Shown in pieces: positions 54,958-63,289 of a DNA stretch of 64,000 nt (position 1 is the stretch's first letter; every line of letters starts with the position of its first letter). Below the pieces are notes generated by a model, which searched no databases, was not told the DNA's origin, and saw nothing but the letters and a program-made list of their open reading frames with translations. The stretch comes from Chryseobacterium rhizosphaerae. GTDB taxonomy: Bacteria > Bacteroidota > Bacteroidia > Flavobacteriales > Weeksellaceae. The DNA is taken from assembly GCF_003385455.1 (NCBI RefSeq), contig NZ_QNUF01000004.1:124001-188000 (forward strand), given 5' to 3'. The position numbers and the translations under genes were made by a program.

Positions 54958-54972
54958 TCAATTTAAAATTGA
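54958..54972. promoter_or_regulatory. OhrR-box-like palindrome 1
   Basis: TCAATTTAAAATTGA is a perfect inverted repeat around a central A, similar in character to the AT-rich OhrR operators known from other bacteria. It lies nearer the SDR gene. Confidence 0.5.
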
Positions 54973-55000
54973 CGACAATAAAATTTTCCAAAATTAAATT

Positions 55001-55028
55001 GCACACAATTTAAATTGTTGTATATTTG
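55001..55028 (+). promoter_or_regulatory. Promoter of nitroreductase-ohrR-ohr with overlapping operator
   Basis: TTG (54999-55001), 19 bp, then TATATTTG (55021-55028) match the flavobacterial promoter consensus. The perfect palindrome ACAATTTAAATTGT (55005-55018) fills the spacer, an ideal position for repression by OhrR. Confidence 0.65.
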
Positions 55029-55042
55029 CAGTGTTAATTTGT

Positions 55043-55057
55043 TCAATTTAAAATTTA
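55043..55057. promoter_or_regulatory. OhrR-box-like palindrome 3
   Basis: TCAATTTAAAATTTA is one base from the perfect palindrome at 54958-54972. It lies about 15 bp downstream of the -7 element, where a bound repressor would block early elongation. Confidence 0.45.
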
Positions 55058-55100
55058 ACGAACAGATAGCAGGTAAGTATTTAATTTAAAAACATAAGAA

Positions 55101-55733
55101 ATGTCATTAATAGAAAATTTAAACTGGAGACATGCTGTAAAAGCATATGACCCAACCAAAAAAGTATCGGAACAAGACTTAAACACAATTTTAGAATCAG
55201 CAAGACTGGCTCCTACTTCGTCAGGGTTACAGCCTTTCCGAATTATTGTAGTGGAAAGCCAGGAATTGAAAGAGAAAATGGTAGCCGGAGCTTTAAACCC
55301 TGAGGTAATGAGAGATTCTTCTCATGTTTTGGTTTTTGCAGCATGGGATAGCTATTCTAATGAGAAAATAGATAAAGTATATGATCATCATACGGATGTA
55401 AGAGATCTTCCAAGAGGACGTTTTGGAAGTTATACAGATAAAATTAAAGAAATGTATGGAGCTCAGACTTCTGAAGAACATTTTGCACATACTGCCCGTC
55501 AGACTTATATTGCTTTGGGAATAGCTCTTGCACAGGCAGCAGAACTTAAAATCGACAGTACTCCTGCAGAGGGATTCAGCAATGAGGTAGTAGATGAAGT
55601 ATTGGGATTACAAGAATTAGGATTGAAAAGTGTAAGTCTTTTATACCTTGGATACCGTGACGAAGCAAACGACTGGCTGTCTTCTATGAAAAAAGTCCGT
55701 GTTCCAATGGATGAGTTTATCATAAAAAAGTAA
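55101..55733 (+). CDS. Nitroreductase-family NAD(P)H oxidoreductase
   Basis: FMN enzyme of 210 residues, NfsB/YdgI-like. It shows WRHAVKAYDPTKKV (FMN-phosphate contact region), ARLAPTSSGLQPFRIIVVES and a late GLKSVSLLYLGYRDEANDW. It could reduce quinones, nitro compounds or other electrophiles. First gene of a probable three-gene operon with ohrR and ohr, under the palindrome-bearing promoter. Confidence 0.88.
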   Translation: MSLIENLNWRHAVKAYDPTKKVSEQDLNTILESARLAPTSSGLQPFRIIVVESQELKEKMVAGALNPEVMRDSSHVLVFAAWDSYSNEKIDKVYDHHTDVRDLPRGRFGSYTDKIKEMYGAQTSEEHFAHTARQTYIALGIALAQAAELKIDSTPAEGFSNEVVDEVLGLQELGLKSVSLLYLGYRDEANDWLSSMKKVRVPMDEFIIKK

Positions 55734-55765
55734 TACCTTCATCGAATCTTTCGTACCCGAAAATC

Positions 55766-56200
55766 ATGGAAAATTTAAAAACACCTAAACTAGAAAACCA
55801 GATCTGCTTTCCGCTATATGTCATTGCCAAAGAGATTACCGGTCTTTACCGTCCTTTTCTTGATGAGCTGGACATAACGTACTCTCAATATCTTGTTATG
55901 ATGGTATTGTGGGATAGTGACGGACTTACCGTAACGCATATCGGAGAAAAGCTATTTCTGGACAGTGGTACTTTAACTCCTCTTCTCAAAAGACTTGAGA
56001 CTAAGGGGTTCATTACAAGAAAAAGAAAAAAGGAGGACGAAAGAGTAGTTGAAGTATTTTTAGCTGAAGCTGGCAAACAATTACAGCAAAAAGCCTGTGC
56101 AATTCCGGGGAAAATCCAGGAAAAAATTGGGATACAGCCTGAAGAGCTGTTAGAACTTAAAGACACAGTCTTAAAAATATTAAAGAAAATAGAAAAATAA
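55766..56200 (+). CDS. ohrR: OhrR-type MarR-family peroxide sensor
   Basis: 144-residue winged-helix repressor. The conserved N-terminal peroxide-sensing Cys is at residue 14 in NQICFPLYVIAKEI. YRPFLDELDITYSQYLVMMVLW and GEKLFLDSGTLTPLLKRLE are diagnostic of OhrR. It should release DNA when the Cys is oxidised by organic peroxides. It is directly followed by ohr (no gap). AT-rich palindromes upstream of the operon are the likely binding sites. Confidence 0.9.
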   Translation: MENLKTPKLENQICFPLYVIAKEITGLYRPFLDELDITYSQYLVMMVLWDSDGLTVTHIGEKLFLDSGTLTPLLKRLETKGFITRKRKKEDERVVEVFLAEAGKQLQQKACAIPGKIQEKIGIQPEELLELKDTVLKILKKIEK

Positions 56201-56626
56201 ATGAAAACATTATATACAACAAAAGTCACTGCCCAAGGCGGAAGAAATGGCCACGTACAAAGTGAAAATGGAGTTTTAGATCTTGAAGTAAGAATGCCTA
56301 AAGCTTTAGGAGGAGCCAATGACGACTTTACCAATCCTGAAATGCTGTTTGCTGCCGGATACTCTGCATGTTTTGACAGCGCACTCAACAGAGTGATCAG
56401 TTTGGCAAAAATAAAAACCGGTGAAACCACTGTTACTGCTCAGGTAAGCATAGGACAGATTGAAAACGGAGGTTTTGGACTTGCTGTGGAGCTGGATGTT
56501 AATATTCCGGGAGTTTCTATAGAAGAAGCACAATCATTAACGGATAAGGCACACCAGATTTGCCCCTACTCTAATGCTACCAGAAACAATATTGAGGTTA
56601 AGCTTTCAGTGACCAATAACGACTAA
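56201..56626 (+). CDS. ohr: Organic hydroperoxide resistance protein Ohr
   Basis: Thiol peroxidase of the OsmC/Ohr family, 141 residues, reducing organic hydroperoxides. The catalytic Cys pair is Cys57 in AAGYSACFDSAL and Cys121 in HQICPYSNATRNN. It starts right after the ohrR stop and ends 29 bp before a strong terminator. Confidence 0.95.
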   Translation: MKTLYTTKVTAQGGRNGHVQSENGVLDLEVRMPKALGGANDDFTNPEMLFAAGYSACFDSALNRVISLAKIKTGETTVTAQVSIGQIENGGFGLAVELDVNIPGVSIEEAQSLTDKAHQICPYSNATRNNIEVKLSVTNND

Positions 56627-56655
56627 TCCAATTTTTTTTAAGCATAGTTATAGCG

Positions 56656-56690
56656 AAAGGAGCTGTTTTATTTCTAAAACAGCTCCTTTT
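56656..56690 (+). terminator. Rho-independent terminator of ohr
   Basis: AGGAGCTGTTTTA and TAAAACAGCTCCT form a 13-bp perfect stem with a TTTC loop, followed by T5. The 220 bp beyond it (to 56912) hold no gene I can support. Confidence 0.9.
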
Positions 56691-56912
56691 TATTTTTTAT
56701 CAAACCTAATCGATCATTCTACATTTTTAAAACGCAGCCAGATAATCAGATAATATTGAAACAGACCATATTTGTGATCTTAGGGTACTCATTAGTGCAA
56801 TTTGTGTTTCCTTAAACGCAAAGAAAAATAATACAATGGATAAGAAATTGAGCAAAAATGAATCGATTCCTCGATTTGACTAAACGAGCTTCCTCGCAGC
56901 TGCACTCATCAC

Positions 56913-57542
56913 TTACCTTCTGTTCAAATCACTTTTCTGATACGCCTCTACCTTTTTATAAGAATCATTCTTCTCTTTTTCTTTTTTATCTGAAATCAGG
57001 ATTCCGAAAAGATGGTCGATCTCATGCTGGAAAATGACTGCGGTAAATCCTTCTACTATTTCAGAATATTTCTGTCCTTTTAAATCCACATATTCCAATT
57101 GAATAACCTTGCTTCGGTAAAACTGGTCTCTGAAATCAGGAATCGATAAATCTCCTTCAGGTCCAAGATTTTGAAGGTCAGATCTCCATACAATCACCGG
57201 ATTGATAAAATATTCCAGAGGTGTTCCTTCTTTATCAAAACGTTGTACCCAGATTATCCTTCTATTAATTCCAACCTGCGGTGCAGCAATTCCTACTCCG
57301 CCATCCGTAGACAGGAGAGATTCTTTCATCCTTTTTACCAAAACCGCCGTATTAGGATCTGTAGGATTGATTTCTGCAGAAAAGCTCAACAATGTTTTAT
57401 GCTGATGGGCATCTGTAGTTTGGTAGATCGGAAGTGCTGCATTGATATCACCCTGATTGATAAGGGAAACTTCATTGGGAGATAATGTTTGTGCCTGTAG
57501 CAGCCCTACACAAAATACAACTAAAATGGTCAGTTTTTTCAT
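56913..57542 (-). CDS. Exported peptide-deformylase-like protein
   Basis: 209 residues with a signal peptide (cleavage after LLQAQ, residue 18), so it acts outside the cytoplasm, unlike normal peptide deformylase. Motif 1 GVGIAAPQ (82-89) and motif 3 HEIDH (His173, Glu174, His177) are intact. Motif 2 reads EGDLS (129-133), with Asp131 where deformylases have the metal-binding Cys of EGCLS. The extra ~40 residues before the domain are unique. It may be a metallohydrolase on another substrate or an inactive form. The housekeeping def must lie elsewhere. Confidence 0.82.
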   Translation of the reverse strand: MKKLTILVVFCVGLLQAQTLSPNEVSLINQGDINAALPIYQTTDAHQHKTLLSFSAEINPTDPNTAVLVKRMKESLLSTDGGVGIAAPQVGINRRIIWVQRFDKEGTPLEYFINPVIVWRSDLQNLGPEGDLSIPDFRDQFYRSKVIQLEYVDLKGQKYSEIVEGFTAVIFQHEIDHLFGILISDKKEKEKNDSYKKVEAYQKSDLNRR

Positions 57543-57588
57543 ATGGATTGAATGTGATACAAAGGTAAATAATGTAATCTTAAGTTTT

Positions 57589-57636
57589 GGCTAAAGCCAT
57601 TGGAATCTGTATATAAAAAAACGGGCTAAAGCCCGT
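57589..57636. repeat. Palindromic extragenic element (GGCTAAAGCC / ACGGGCTAAAGCCCGT)
   Basis: Two palindromes 22 bp apart share the core GGCTAAAGCC: GGCTAAAGCC at 57589-57598 and the longer ACGGGCTAAAGCCCGT at 57621-57636, joined by an AT-rich linker. Elements of this appearance are, as I recall, scattered between genes in Chryseobacterium. It sits between the deformylase-like and ChaN-like genes and could also act as a terminator hairpin. Confidence 0.55.
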
Positions 57637-57689
57637 TTATATTGATCTATTTTATAAGTTTTACAAATTAAAAAACTTTACATGACGTG

Positions 57690-57777
57690 TGTCATTCCGT
57701 AGGAATCTAAATCCCGTTTTAATTTTTCAAGCTGGATTCACAAAGACTCTGATTAAATCCTTACGATTTACCAGAAA
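57690..57777. repeat. Possible second dispersed repeat (GTCATTCCGTAGGAATCT)
   Basis: The segment carries GTCATTCCGTAGGAATCT followed by AATCCCGTTTTAA and a partly complementary GGATTC...GATTAAATCC. I recall similar spacer sequences in related genomes. It runs up to the stop of the ChaN-like gene. No gene is supported here. Confidence 0.4.
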
Positions 57778-58650
57778 TTAAAAAGTCTTCGTCATATCAC
57801 TTGGAATGATCAGATTAAAATCTGTCGGGACATACTCTTTTTCGGGAACTTTAAGCTCCGGATTTTCAGATTCAAATACTGAAATCACCGCCATTTTCAG
57901 ATTCGGGTTCTTCTGCTTGATATACCAATAAATTCCGCCAAACTCTTTGCTGTGATAGTTTCCGTTATAATGGATAAAGGTTTTTCCGGCCTGAAAGTTT
58001 TTCAGAATAGATTCCGCCATTGTAGCATCTTTTGTAGCCTGTGCCGAAATAAAATTCATCACTTTGGTTCCTTCAGCATGATCGCCCATCATCGCTTTCA
58101 TCTCCTGATATCCCGGAGTATCCAGTGTTACTTTGATAGGTAACTGAGCAATATACGTTTTCTCTTTTTCACTGAGTTTATTCAAAGACTCTAGTCCTTC
58201 TTTTGCGGTCTGGGAAGCATATCTTCTTGGAATATTCGTCGCCACAAAATTCAGTTTTTTGTTCTTAGCAAAATCAACCAGAGGTTTGTAGTCTGTTGCG
58301 TAGTTATTCCATAAACGGGCTGAATCTTTGAATGTTTTAGCATCAAATTTTCCATTTAAATATTGGTTGAGCTGAGATTGGTTGTCTCTTTCAAACATTT
58401 CAGCACCTAAAATAAGCTGTCCCTTTTTCTTTTCAAACAGAGCTTCTGTAATTTTCAGCTGAAGCCAGTGATTGATAGAACTGTTATGGTTCTCACCAAA
58501 GAAGACCACATCATAATCTGCCAGTTCTTTGACTATTTTATCGGTCTTTACCTCCTTTCCTTTTTTATCATAAAACTGATATGCTTTAAAATCCTGTGCA
58601 CTAAGTGTACAGAACCCTGAAAGCAAAATCGCCATAAGAATATTCTTCAT
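57778..58650 (-). CDS. ChaN-family haem/iron-related protein
   Basis: 290 residues with a cleavable signal peptide (after TLSAQ, residue 19) rather than a lipobox. The ChaN hallmarks are VVFFGENHNSSINHWLQLK and LILGAEMFERDNQSQLNQYL near the N-terminus and a late FIHYNGNYHSKEFGG with His residues. Campylobacter ChaN binds haem and is iron regulated. Its place just downstream of the hmu operon supports a haem role, although a 168-bp gap separates them. Confidence 0.82.
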   Translation of the reverse strand: MKNILMAILLSGFCTLSAQDFKAYQFYDKKGKEVKTDKIVKELADYDVVFFGENHNSSINHWLQLKITEALFEKKKGQLILGAEMFERDNQSQLNQYLNGKFDAKTFKDSARLWNNYATDYKPLVDFAKNKKLNFVATNIPRRYASQTAKEGLESLNKLSEKEKTYIAQLPIKVTLDTPGYQEMKAMMGDHAEGTKVMNFISAQATKDATMAESILKNFQAGKTFIHYNGNYHSKEFGGIYWYIKQKNPNLKMAVISVFESENPELKVPEKEYVPTDFNLIIPSDMTKTF

Positions 58651-58818
58651 TTTATATATTTAACCACAAATTACACAAATATTTTGGCAGAAAGAATCGT
58701 AAAAAAGTAAATTTGAAAACCCACTTATTTTGCATTCTCCTCGTGCTGCCAAAACTCAAAATGAAAAGACCGCTTTGAATCTTACAAAACAAAACGGCCC
58801 ATTCAAATCATCTAATTA

Positions 58819-59847
58819 TTACTTTTCTAATTCTGCAACAAGGTCTTTCCATTCTTGTAATTCTGGAATCCCCGGTTTTCTTTTTCCAAAGAACTGAACG
58901 ATAAAATCTCCGTCTGCATTGAATACTTCAATTGCTGTTACCTCACCGTCTTCAGTTGGTTTTTTCACGATCCATGCTTCTGCAATCTTCGTTACATCAA
59001 GGTGCAGGTTGAAATCAGGGTCCATTACATTGAACCATTGCTGATGCCAAAGGGTTTTCTTCACATTTCCGGTGTGGATCTGGATAATTCCTCTGTTTCC
59101 TACAAATGCCATGATAGGAGTGTTTTTTTCAGAAGCATCTTCAAGAACATTTACCACTTTAGCGTTATCAATTTTTTTGGTAAATCCTTCCGGAGCCAAT
59201 CGTAAAGCCTGTGTTCTGCTTACCCCGAATTTTCTTGTCATCATAAAGAAATCGTGAGTATCTTTTAATTCTGTCCATGCTTTTTTAAATCCGTCCACAT
59301 CAATTTCTGCGTCAGCTTTTTCTGCCTGTTTCGGTGCTACTGCTTCAAATACAAAAGCCTGATTCTGATCTTCAGCTTTGAATTTTTCAACAATAGCCTC
59401 AAAAGCTGAGTCATTACTGTCTTTAGTCAAATAGATTTTGTGCAATGCCAATCCATCTTTACCAAAGAACTGAAGGCTTTTTTTATCTCCTTCCACTACT
59501 GCAAAAGCAAATTTCCAGTGGTTCAGGAAAATTCTAAGATCAATATCTTCACCTACAAAAAGCTGTGCGTGCGGGCTGCTGAAATCACCATTCAGATAAG
59601 TTCCTTTTCTTTCATGAACACATTCATCATTACGGGTAAGAGCCATTACTTTCCCCAGCTGGCCAGCTTCTGTCAGAATACCTGGAAATTCAGGTTTCAA
59701 AACAGTTACTCCTTCACCTACACCGGTTGCTAATAATTCTGCCTCACTTACTCCCAATTGAGCGGCTGCATTTCTTATTCTTACATGTGGATTTTCTGCT
59801 TTCAGAGCCTCCCATTTTTCCTTTAAGTCATTAACTATTGTGCTCAT
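58819..59847 (-). CDS. hmuS: Haem-degrading/haem-binding protein, HmuS/HemS family
   Basis: 342-residue cytoplasmic protein made of two ChuX/HutX-like repeats (about residues 1-170 and 185-340), each starting with a helical LKEKWEALKAENPHVRIRNAA-type segment. The second repeat has MAFVGNRGIIQIHTGNVKK. HemS/ChuS relatives bind haem and in some cases open the ring to free iron. Last gene of the haem operon, 4 bp after the methyltransferase. Confidence 0.9.
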   Translation of the reverse strand: MSTIVNDLKEKWEALKAENPHVRIRNAAAQLGVSEAELLATGVGEGVTVLKPEFPGILTEAGQLGKVMALTRNDECVHERKGTYLNGDFSSPHAQLFVGEDIDLRIFLNHWKFAFAVVEGDKKSLQFFGKDGLALHKIYLTKDSNDSAFEAIVEKFKAEDQNQAFVFEAVAPKQAEKADAEIDVDGFKKAWTELKDTHDFFMMTRKFGVSRTQALRLAPEGFTKKIDNAKVVNVLEDASEKNTPIMAFVGNRGIIQIHTGNVKKTLWHQQWFNVMDPDFNLHLDVTKIAEAWIVKKPTEDGEVTAIEVFNADGDFIVQFFGKRKPGIPELQEWKDLVAELEK

Positions 59848-59851
59848 TTAT

Positions 59852-60502
59852 TTATTTTTTTATGGTTAAAACTGTATAAATTCTCTGTATTGTTTCTTCT
59901 CCTGTTTTGCTTTTTATCTCTTCTTCTCTTTCAGAAGTTTTCATTCTTTTAAAATGGCTTTGGGATATCAATTCTTCCATCTCTGCATTATTGTAGAGCG
60001 TGAAATCATAAGCCGTAAACGGTAACTTTTCCATGAAATCTTTTTGTGCAAACGTAAGAACAAAGGTTCCGTCGTCTTTTAAAACTCTGTAGATCTCATT
60101 TAAAAATGCGACAGGATTCTCCCAAAAGTATACGGTATTGACTGTAAATATTTTATTAAAAGTTTCATCTTTAAAAGGAAGTATACTGCCTTCATACAAA
60201 ACAAAATCTGCCTGATTTCCAAACGCTTCATTGAGTCTTCGGGCTTCCTGATGCATTGTTTCAGAAATATCTATTCCTGTATATCTTACATTTTGAGCTA
60301 AGCTTATAATAGTCTTCAGGTGTGCTGCATTTCCGTGTCCTATTTCAAGAATATGTTCATCATCTTCTATCACAAGTGCTTTAGTGCTTTCCAGGGTCAT
60401 CCCTATATTGGTAGCATTCATCATTTCACCGATTTCAATGCCTTTTTCACCTTGAGGATTGGCAAGGTTATGGGCGAGGATTTTTAATTCTTCTTTTTCC
60501 AT
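59852..60502 (-). CDS. SAM-dependent methyltransferase in the haem operon
   Basis: Class I methyltransferase of 216 residues. Motif I is HILEIGHGNAAHLKTI (about 49-64), then YTGIDISETM and FTVNTVYFWENP, followed by RVLKDDGTFVLTF. The fold is of the UbiE/methyltransf_11 kind; the substrate is unknown. It is tightly packed between hmuV (2 bp) and hmuS (4 bp), so a role in haem or porphyrin handling is plausible but unproven. Confidence 0.85.
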   Translation of the reverse strand: MEKEELKILAHNLANPQGEKGIEIGEMMNATNIGMTLESTKALVIEDDEHILEIGHGNAAHLKTIISLAQNVRYTGIDISETMHQEARRLNEAFGNQADFVLYEGSILPFKDETFNKIFTVNTVYFWENPVAFLNEIYRVLKDDGTFVLTFAQKDFMEKLPFTAYDFTLYNNAEMEELISQSHFKRMKTSEREEEIKSKTGEETIQRIYTVLTIKK

Positions 60503-60504
60503 GG

Positions 60505-61278
60505 TTATCCAAAAATGATCATTGGGTTATTAGTAATGGGATGTTCGCAGATGGTACATGGGAAATTATAGGCATCACTTATATTTTCAGCCGTAAAAAC
60601 TTCCTGAGGTGTTCCATACGCAGAAACTCTTCCTGATTTCATCAGTAAAATCTTATCTGCAAATTGTGCAGCAAGGTTCAGGTCATGTAAAACAACAATC
60701 GCACTATTGGCTTTTTGTGTGAATTTTTTGATAATATCCAACGCTTTATACTGGTGTTTTATATCCAAATTATTCAGTGGTTCATCCAGAAACATCAGTG
60801 TATGGGCAATTTCATTTTGAAGCTGAGCCATCACACGGGAAAGATGCACCCGTTGTTTTTCTCCTCCGGAAAGCGTATTGTATTCCCTGTCTTTAAGGTG
60901 AAAAACATCTGTTTCGTACATCATATTATTCATCGCTTCAAGGTCTTCCTTCCCGGGTTGGGAATCAAAATAGGGATATCTTCCCATCATCACAACATCT
61001 TTTACTTCCAGGGGAATATCATTGCTGTTGTGTTGGGAAAATTTGGCTTTATGTTTAGAAAGTTCTTTTACATTCCATTCGCTGATGGGTTTGTCTTTAA
61101 ATAAGACTTTTTGTTTTCCGGTTCTCACCTCATCTGCCAAAACACTTAGCAAACTGGACTTTCCGGCTCCATTTGGACCTACAATTGCCAGAAATTCTCC
61201 GTATTCCAGAGAGACATCTACTCCATCCAGGATATGAAAATCTTTATGCTTATAATTAATCTGATGGGCCTTGATCAT
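60505..61278 (-). CDS. hmuV: Haem ABC transporter ATP-binding protein
   Basis: 257-residue ATPase of the haem importer. Walker A GPNGAGKSS (about 34-42), the Q-loop, signature LSGGEKQRVHLSRVMAQ, Walker B LMFLDEP and switch His in VVLHDLNLAAQFAD are all present. It energises HmuU at the inner membrane. Start overlaps the hmuU stop by one base (TAATG). Confidence 0.94.
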   Translation of the reverse strand: MIKAHQINYKHKDFHILDGVDVSLEYGEFLAIVGPNGAGKSSLLSVLADEVRTGKQKVLFKDKPISEWNVKELSKHKAKFSQHNSNDIPLEVKDVVMMGRYPYFDSQPGKEDLEAMNNMMYETDVFHLKDREYNTLSGGEKQRVHLSRVMAQLQNEIAHTLMFLDEPLNNLDIKHQYKALDIIKKFTQKANSAIVVLHDLNLAAQFADKILLMKSGRVSAYGTPQEVFTAENISDAYNFPCTICEHPITNNPMIIFG

Positions 61279-62318
61279 TAGAGTGCTTTTTTAAATTTAA
61301 CTAAAATAGCGATAAAAATAGGGCCTCCCATTAAAGCGGTAAGGATTCCTATCGGCAGTTCTGAAGGTGCTACAATACTTCTGCTAAAGGTATCTGCCGT
61401 TAAAAGCAGGATACTTCCACATAGGGCTGATAATGGCAGAATAAATGCGTAATTGGATTTGAATAAAAGTCTCAAAATATAAGGGACAATAAGCCCCACA
61501 AATCCAATGGTTCCTGAAAATGCAACGCATGTTCCCACCATTAAAGCGACAATAATAATAATCTGCTTTTTCAGCCTTTCTACATTGATACCCAAATGCT
61601 GTGCATCTTTTTCTCCCAGCATCATTGCATTGAAAGCCTTTCCTTTTGGAAGCAGAATAATGTAAGCTATGATTAAGACAACTCCCAAAATAATATTCTT
61701 CGTCCAGGTAGCTGCCGCCAGACTTCCTAAGTTCCAGAATGTCAAATCCCTCAGCTGTTCATCTTTTGAAATATAGATCAGGAATCCGGTAATGGAGAAT
61801 CCAATTGCCGTAATGGCAACTCCTGTCAACAGCATCATCACCACGTTGGTTTTTCCTCCGCTTGTTGAAATCCTGTACACCAACATCATTGATAAAAAAG
61901 ATCCTATAAAAGCCGAGATTCCTACCAGTGAGAATTGTACAGCCTCAGGAAGATATTCTTTGAAATGCCCTCCTAAAACAATTGCAATTGCTGCCAATAG
62001 TGTCGCTCCCGATGTAAGTCCTATTAAATCTCCCGTCGCCAGAGGATTCTTAAACAGCCCCTGCAGGCTTGTTCCTGAAACCGACAACATGCTTCCTATT
62101 AAAATAGCCATAATAATTCTGGCCGCCCGTACATCCCAGACCACATATTTATCACTTAAAGATAAATTGGGGTCTCCTTTTATAAACTGCCACAGTACTT
62201 TGAATGCGGAATTTCCGCCAAAGTCATAGACTCCTGTATTAAGTGACAGTACTGCTATAATAACAAGCAGTACTGCACTTATAGTAAGATAAAAGTATAG
62301 TTTACTTTGTGTTCTCAA
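61278..62318 (-). CDS. hmuU: Haem/iron ABC transporter permease
   Basis: 346-residue FecCD-family permease with about ten helices. It carries VWDVRAARIIMAILIGSMLSVSGTSLQG near the N-terminus and the family's ATPase-contact region GVNVERLKK-type loop (here LGINVERLKKQ), then GTIGFVGLIVPYILR. It pairs with HmuV and HmuT. Its start overlaps the end of hmuT by 17 bp. Confidence 0.94.
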   Translation of the reverse strand: MRTQSKLYFYLTISAVLLVIIAVLSLNTGVYDFGGNSAFKVLWQFIKGDPNLSLSDKYVVWDVRAARIIMAILIGSMLSVSGTSLQGLFKNPLATGDLIGLTSGATLLAAIAIVLGGHFKEYLPEAVQFSLVGISAFIGSFLSMMLVYRISTSGGKTNVVMMLLTGVAITAIGFSITGFLIYISKDEQLRDLTFWNLGSLAAATWTKNIILGVVLIIAYIILLPKGKAFNAMMLGEKDAQHLGINVERLKKQIIIIVALMVGTCVAFSGTIGFVGLIVPYILRLLFKSNYAFILPLSALCGSILLLTADTFSRSIVAPSELPIGILTALMGGPIFIAILVKFKKAL

Positions 62319-63180
62319 TTAAAAGTTTATTTAATCCAACTGCTGCTTCTCCTAGTCTCGGTCCAAAACCTGAAACTAAACCTCCGTCCATTGCAATGAT
62401 CTTTTTATTTTTCCCTGCATTGGTTTGGGATACTCCCGGCATCTTAAGTGCACCTTCGTTTCCTCCTGCTCCCTGTAAACCTGTTGTAAAGAAAAATAAT
62501 ACATCAGGATTGGCTTTTACCACAGCTTCCGGAGTTAATGGTTTGAAATCTTCAAATTCAGTAACTGCATTTTCAGCTCCTGCAAGGTTGATCAGGGAAG
62601 CCATTGGTGTGTTTTTACCGGCCACCATCAGCATGTTTCCTCTTGCGTAGATAAATAATACTTTAGGTTTTTTAGCGATAGGCTGTACCTGTTTCAGATC
62701 TGCATCTATTTTATCATTCAGCTTTTGGTAATCTGTATTTCCAATTGCTTTTGCCACTTCTTCGATCAGTTTTTTAGTACCGTCTACCGTGTACTCCTGC
62801 TTGAATACTTCTGCTTTGATTCCTGAAGAATTGATTTTCCCCAATAATTCCGGATTGATATCTTTATCAGAAGCCAGAATTAAGGTGGGATTTACCGCCA
62901 TGATCGGTTCAATAGTCATTGATCTTACATGCCCCAGGTCTTTAGCTGTAGCTTTTAAACTTTCAGGATAAGTACTGGTAACATCAGTTCCCACGATTTC
63001 TTTTTCATGCCCTAAAGCACTTACGATCTCGGTGATTCCACCGCTTAATGTTACAATTTTATTATTGCTTTTGGGAGCTTCAGATGAAGCTTCCGTAGTA
63101 TTTTCTTTTTTAGCTCCTTCTTCTTTTTTGCAAGAATATACTGCTACAAGAACAGAAGCTGCAAGGATGAATTTTTTCAT
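62302..63180 (-). CDS. hmuT: Haem ABC transporter substrate-binding lipoprotein
   Basis: About 292 residues, lipoprotein signal MKKFILAASVLVAVYSC (Cys17), then a charged linker and a class III binding fold (VTLSGGITEIVSALGHEKEIVGTD). It delivers haem to HmuUV. I start at the ATG at 63180; the frame is open further to 63213, which would spoil the signal peptide. Confidence 0.93.
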   Translation of the reverse strand: MKKFILAASVLVAVYSCKKEEGAKKENTTEASSEAPKSNNKIVTLSGGITEIVSALGHEKEIVGTDVTSTYPESLKATAKDLGHVRSMTIEPIMAVNPTLILASDKDINPELLGKINSSGIKAEVFKQEYTVDGTKKLIEEVAKAIGNTDYQKLNDKIDADLKQVQPIAKKPKVLFIYARGNMLMVAGKNTPMASLINLAGAENAVTEFEDFKPLTPEAVVKANPDVLFFFTTGLQGAGGNEGALKMPGVSQTNAGKNKKIIAMDGGLVSGFGPRLGEAAVGLNKLLIENTK

Positions 63181-63289
63181 AAGTACAGATTTATTTTTTC
63201 TAGGTCTATGCAATTACCATCCTCATCTGCCTTTGTTTACCGGAGAGTTTCGTTAATGGCAATTTCATGATATATGATTATTTGATTTT

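Noticed and set aside
55885..56430. 181-codon open frame on the minus strand
   Set aside because: Antisense to ohrR and ohr, both of which have full family motifs; the antisense protein is Ser/Leu/Phe-rich and has no recognisable domain.
56836..56880. Short frame starting ATGGATAAG in the ohr-deformylase gap
   Set aside because: Only about 14 codons, no promoter and no sequence character; treated as chance.
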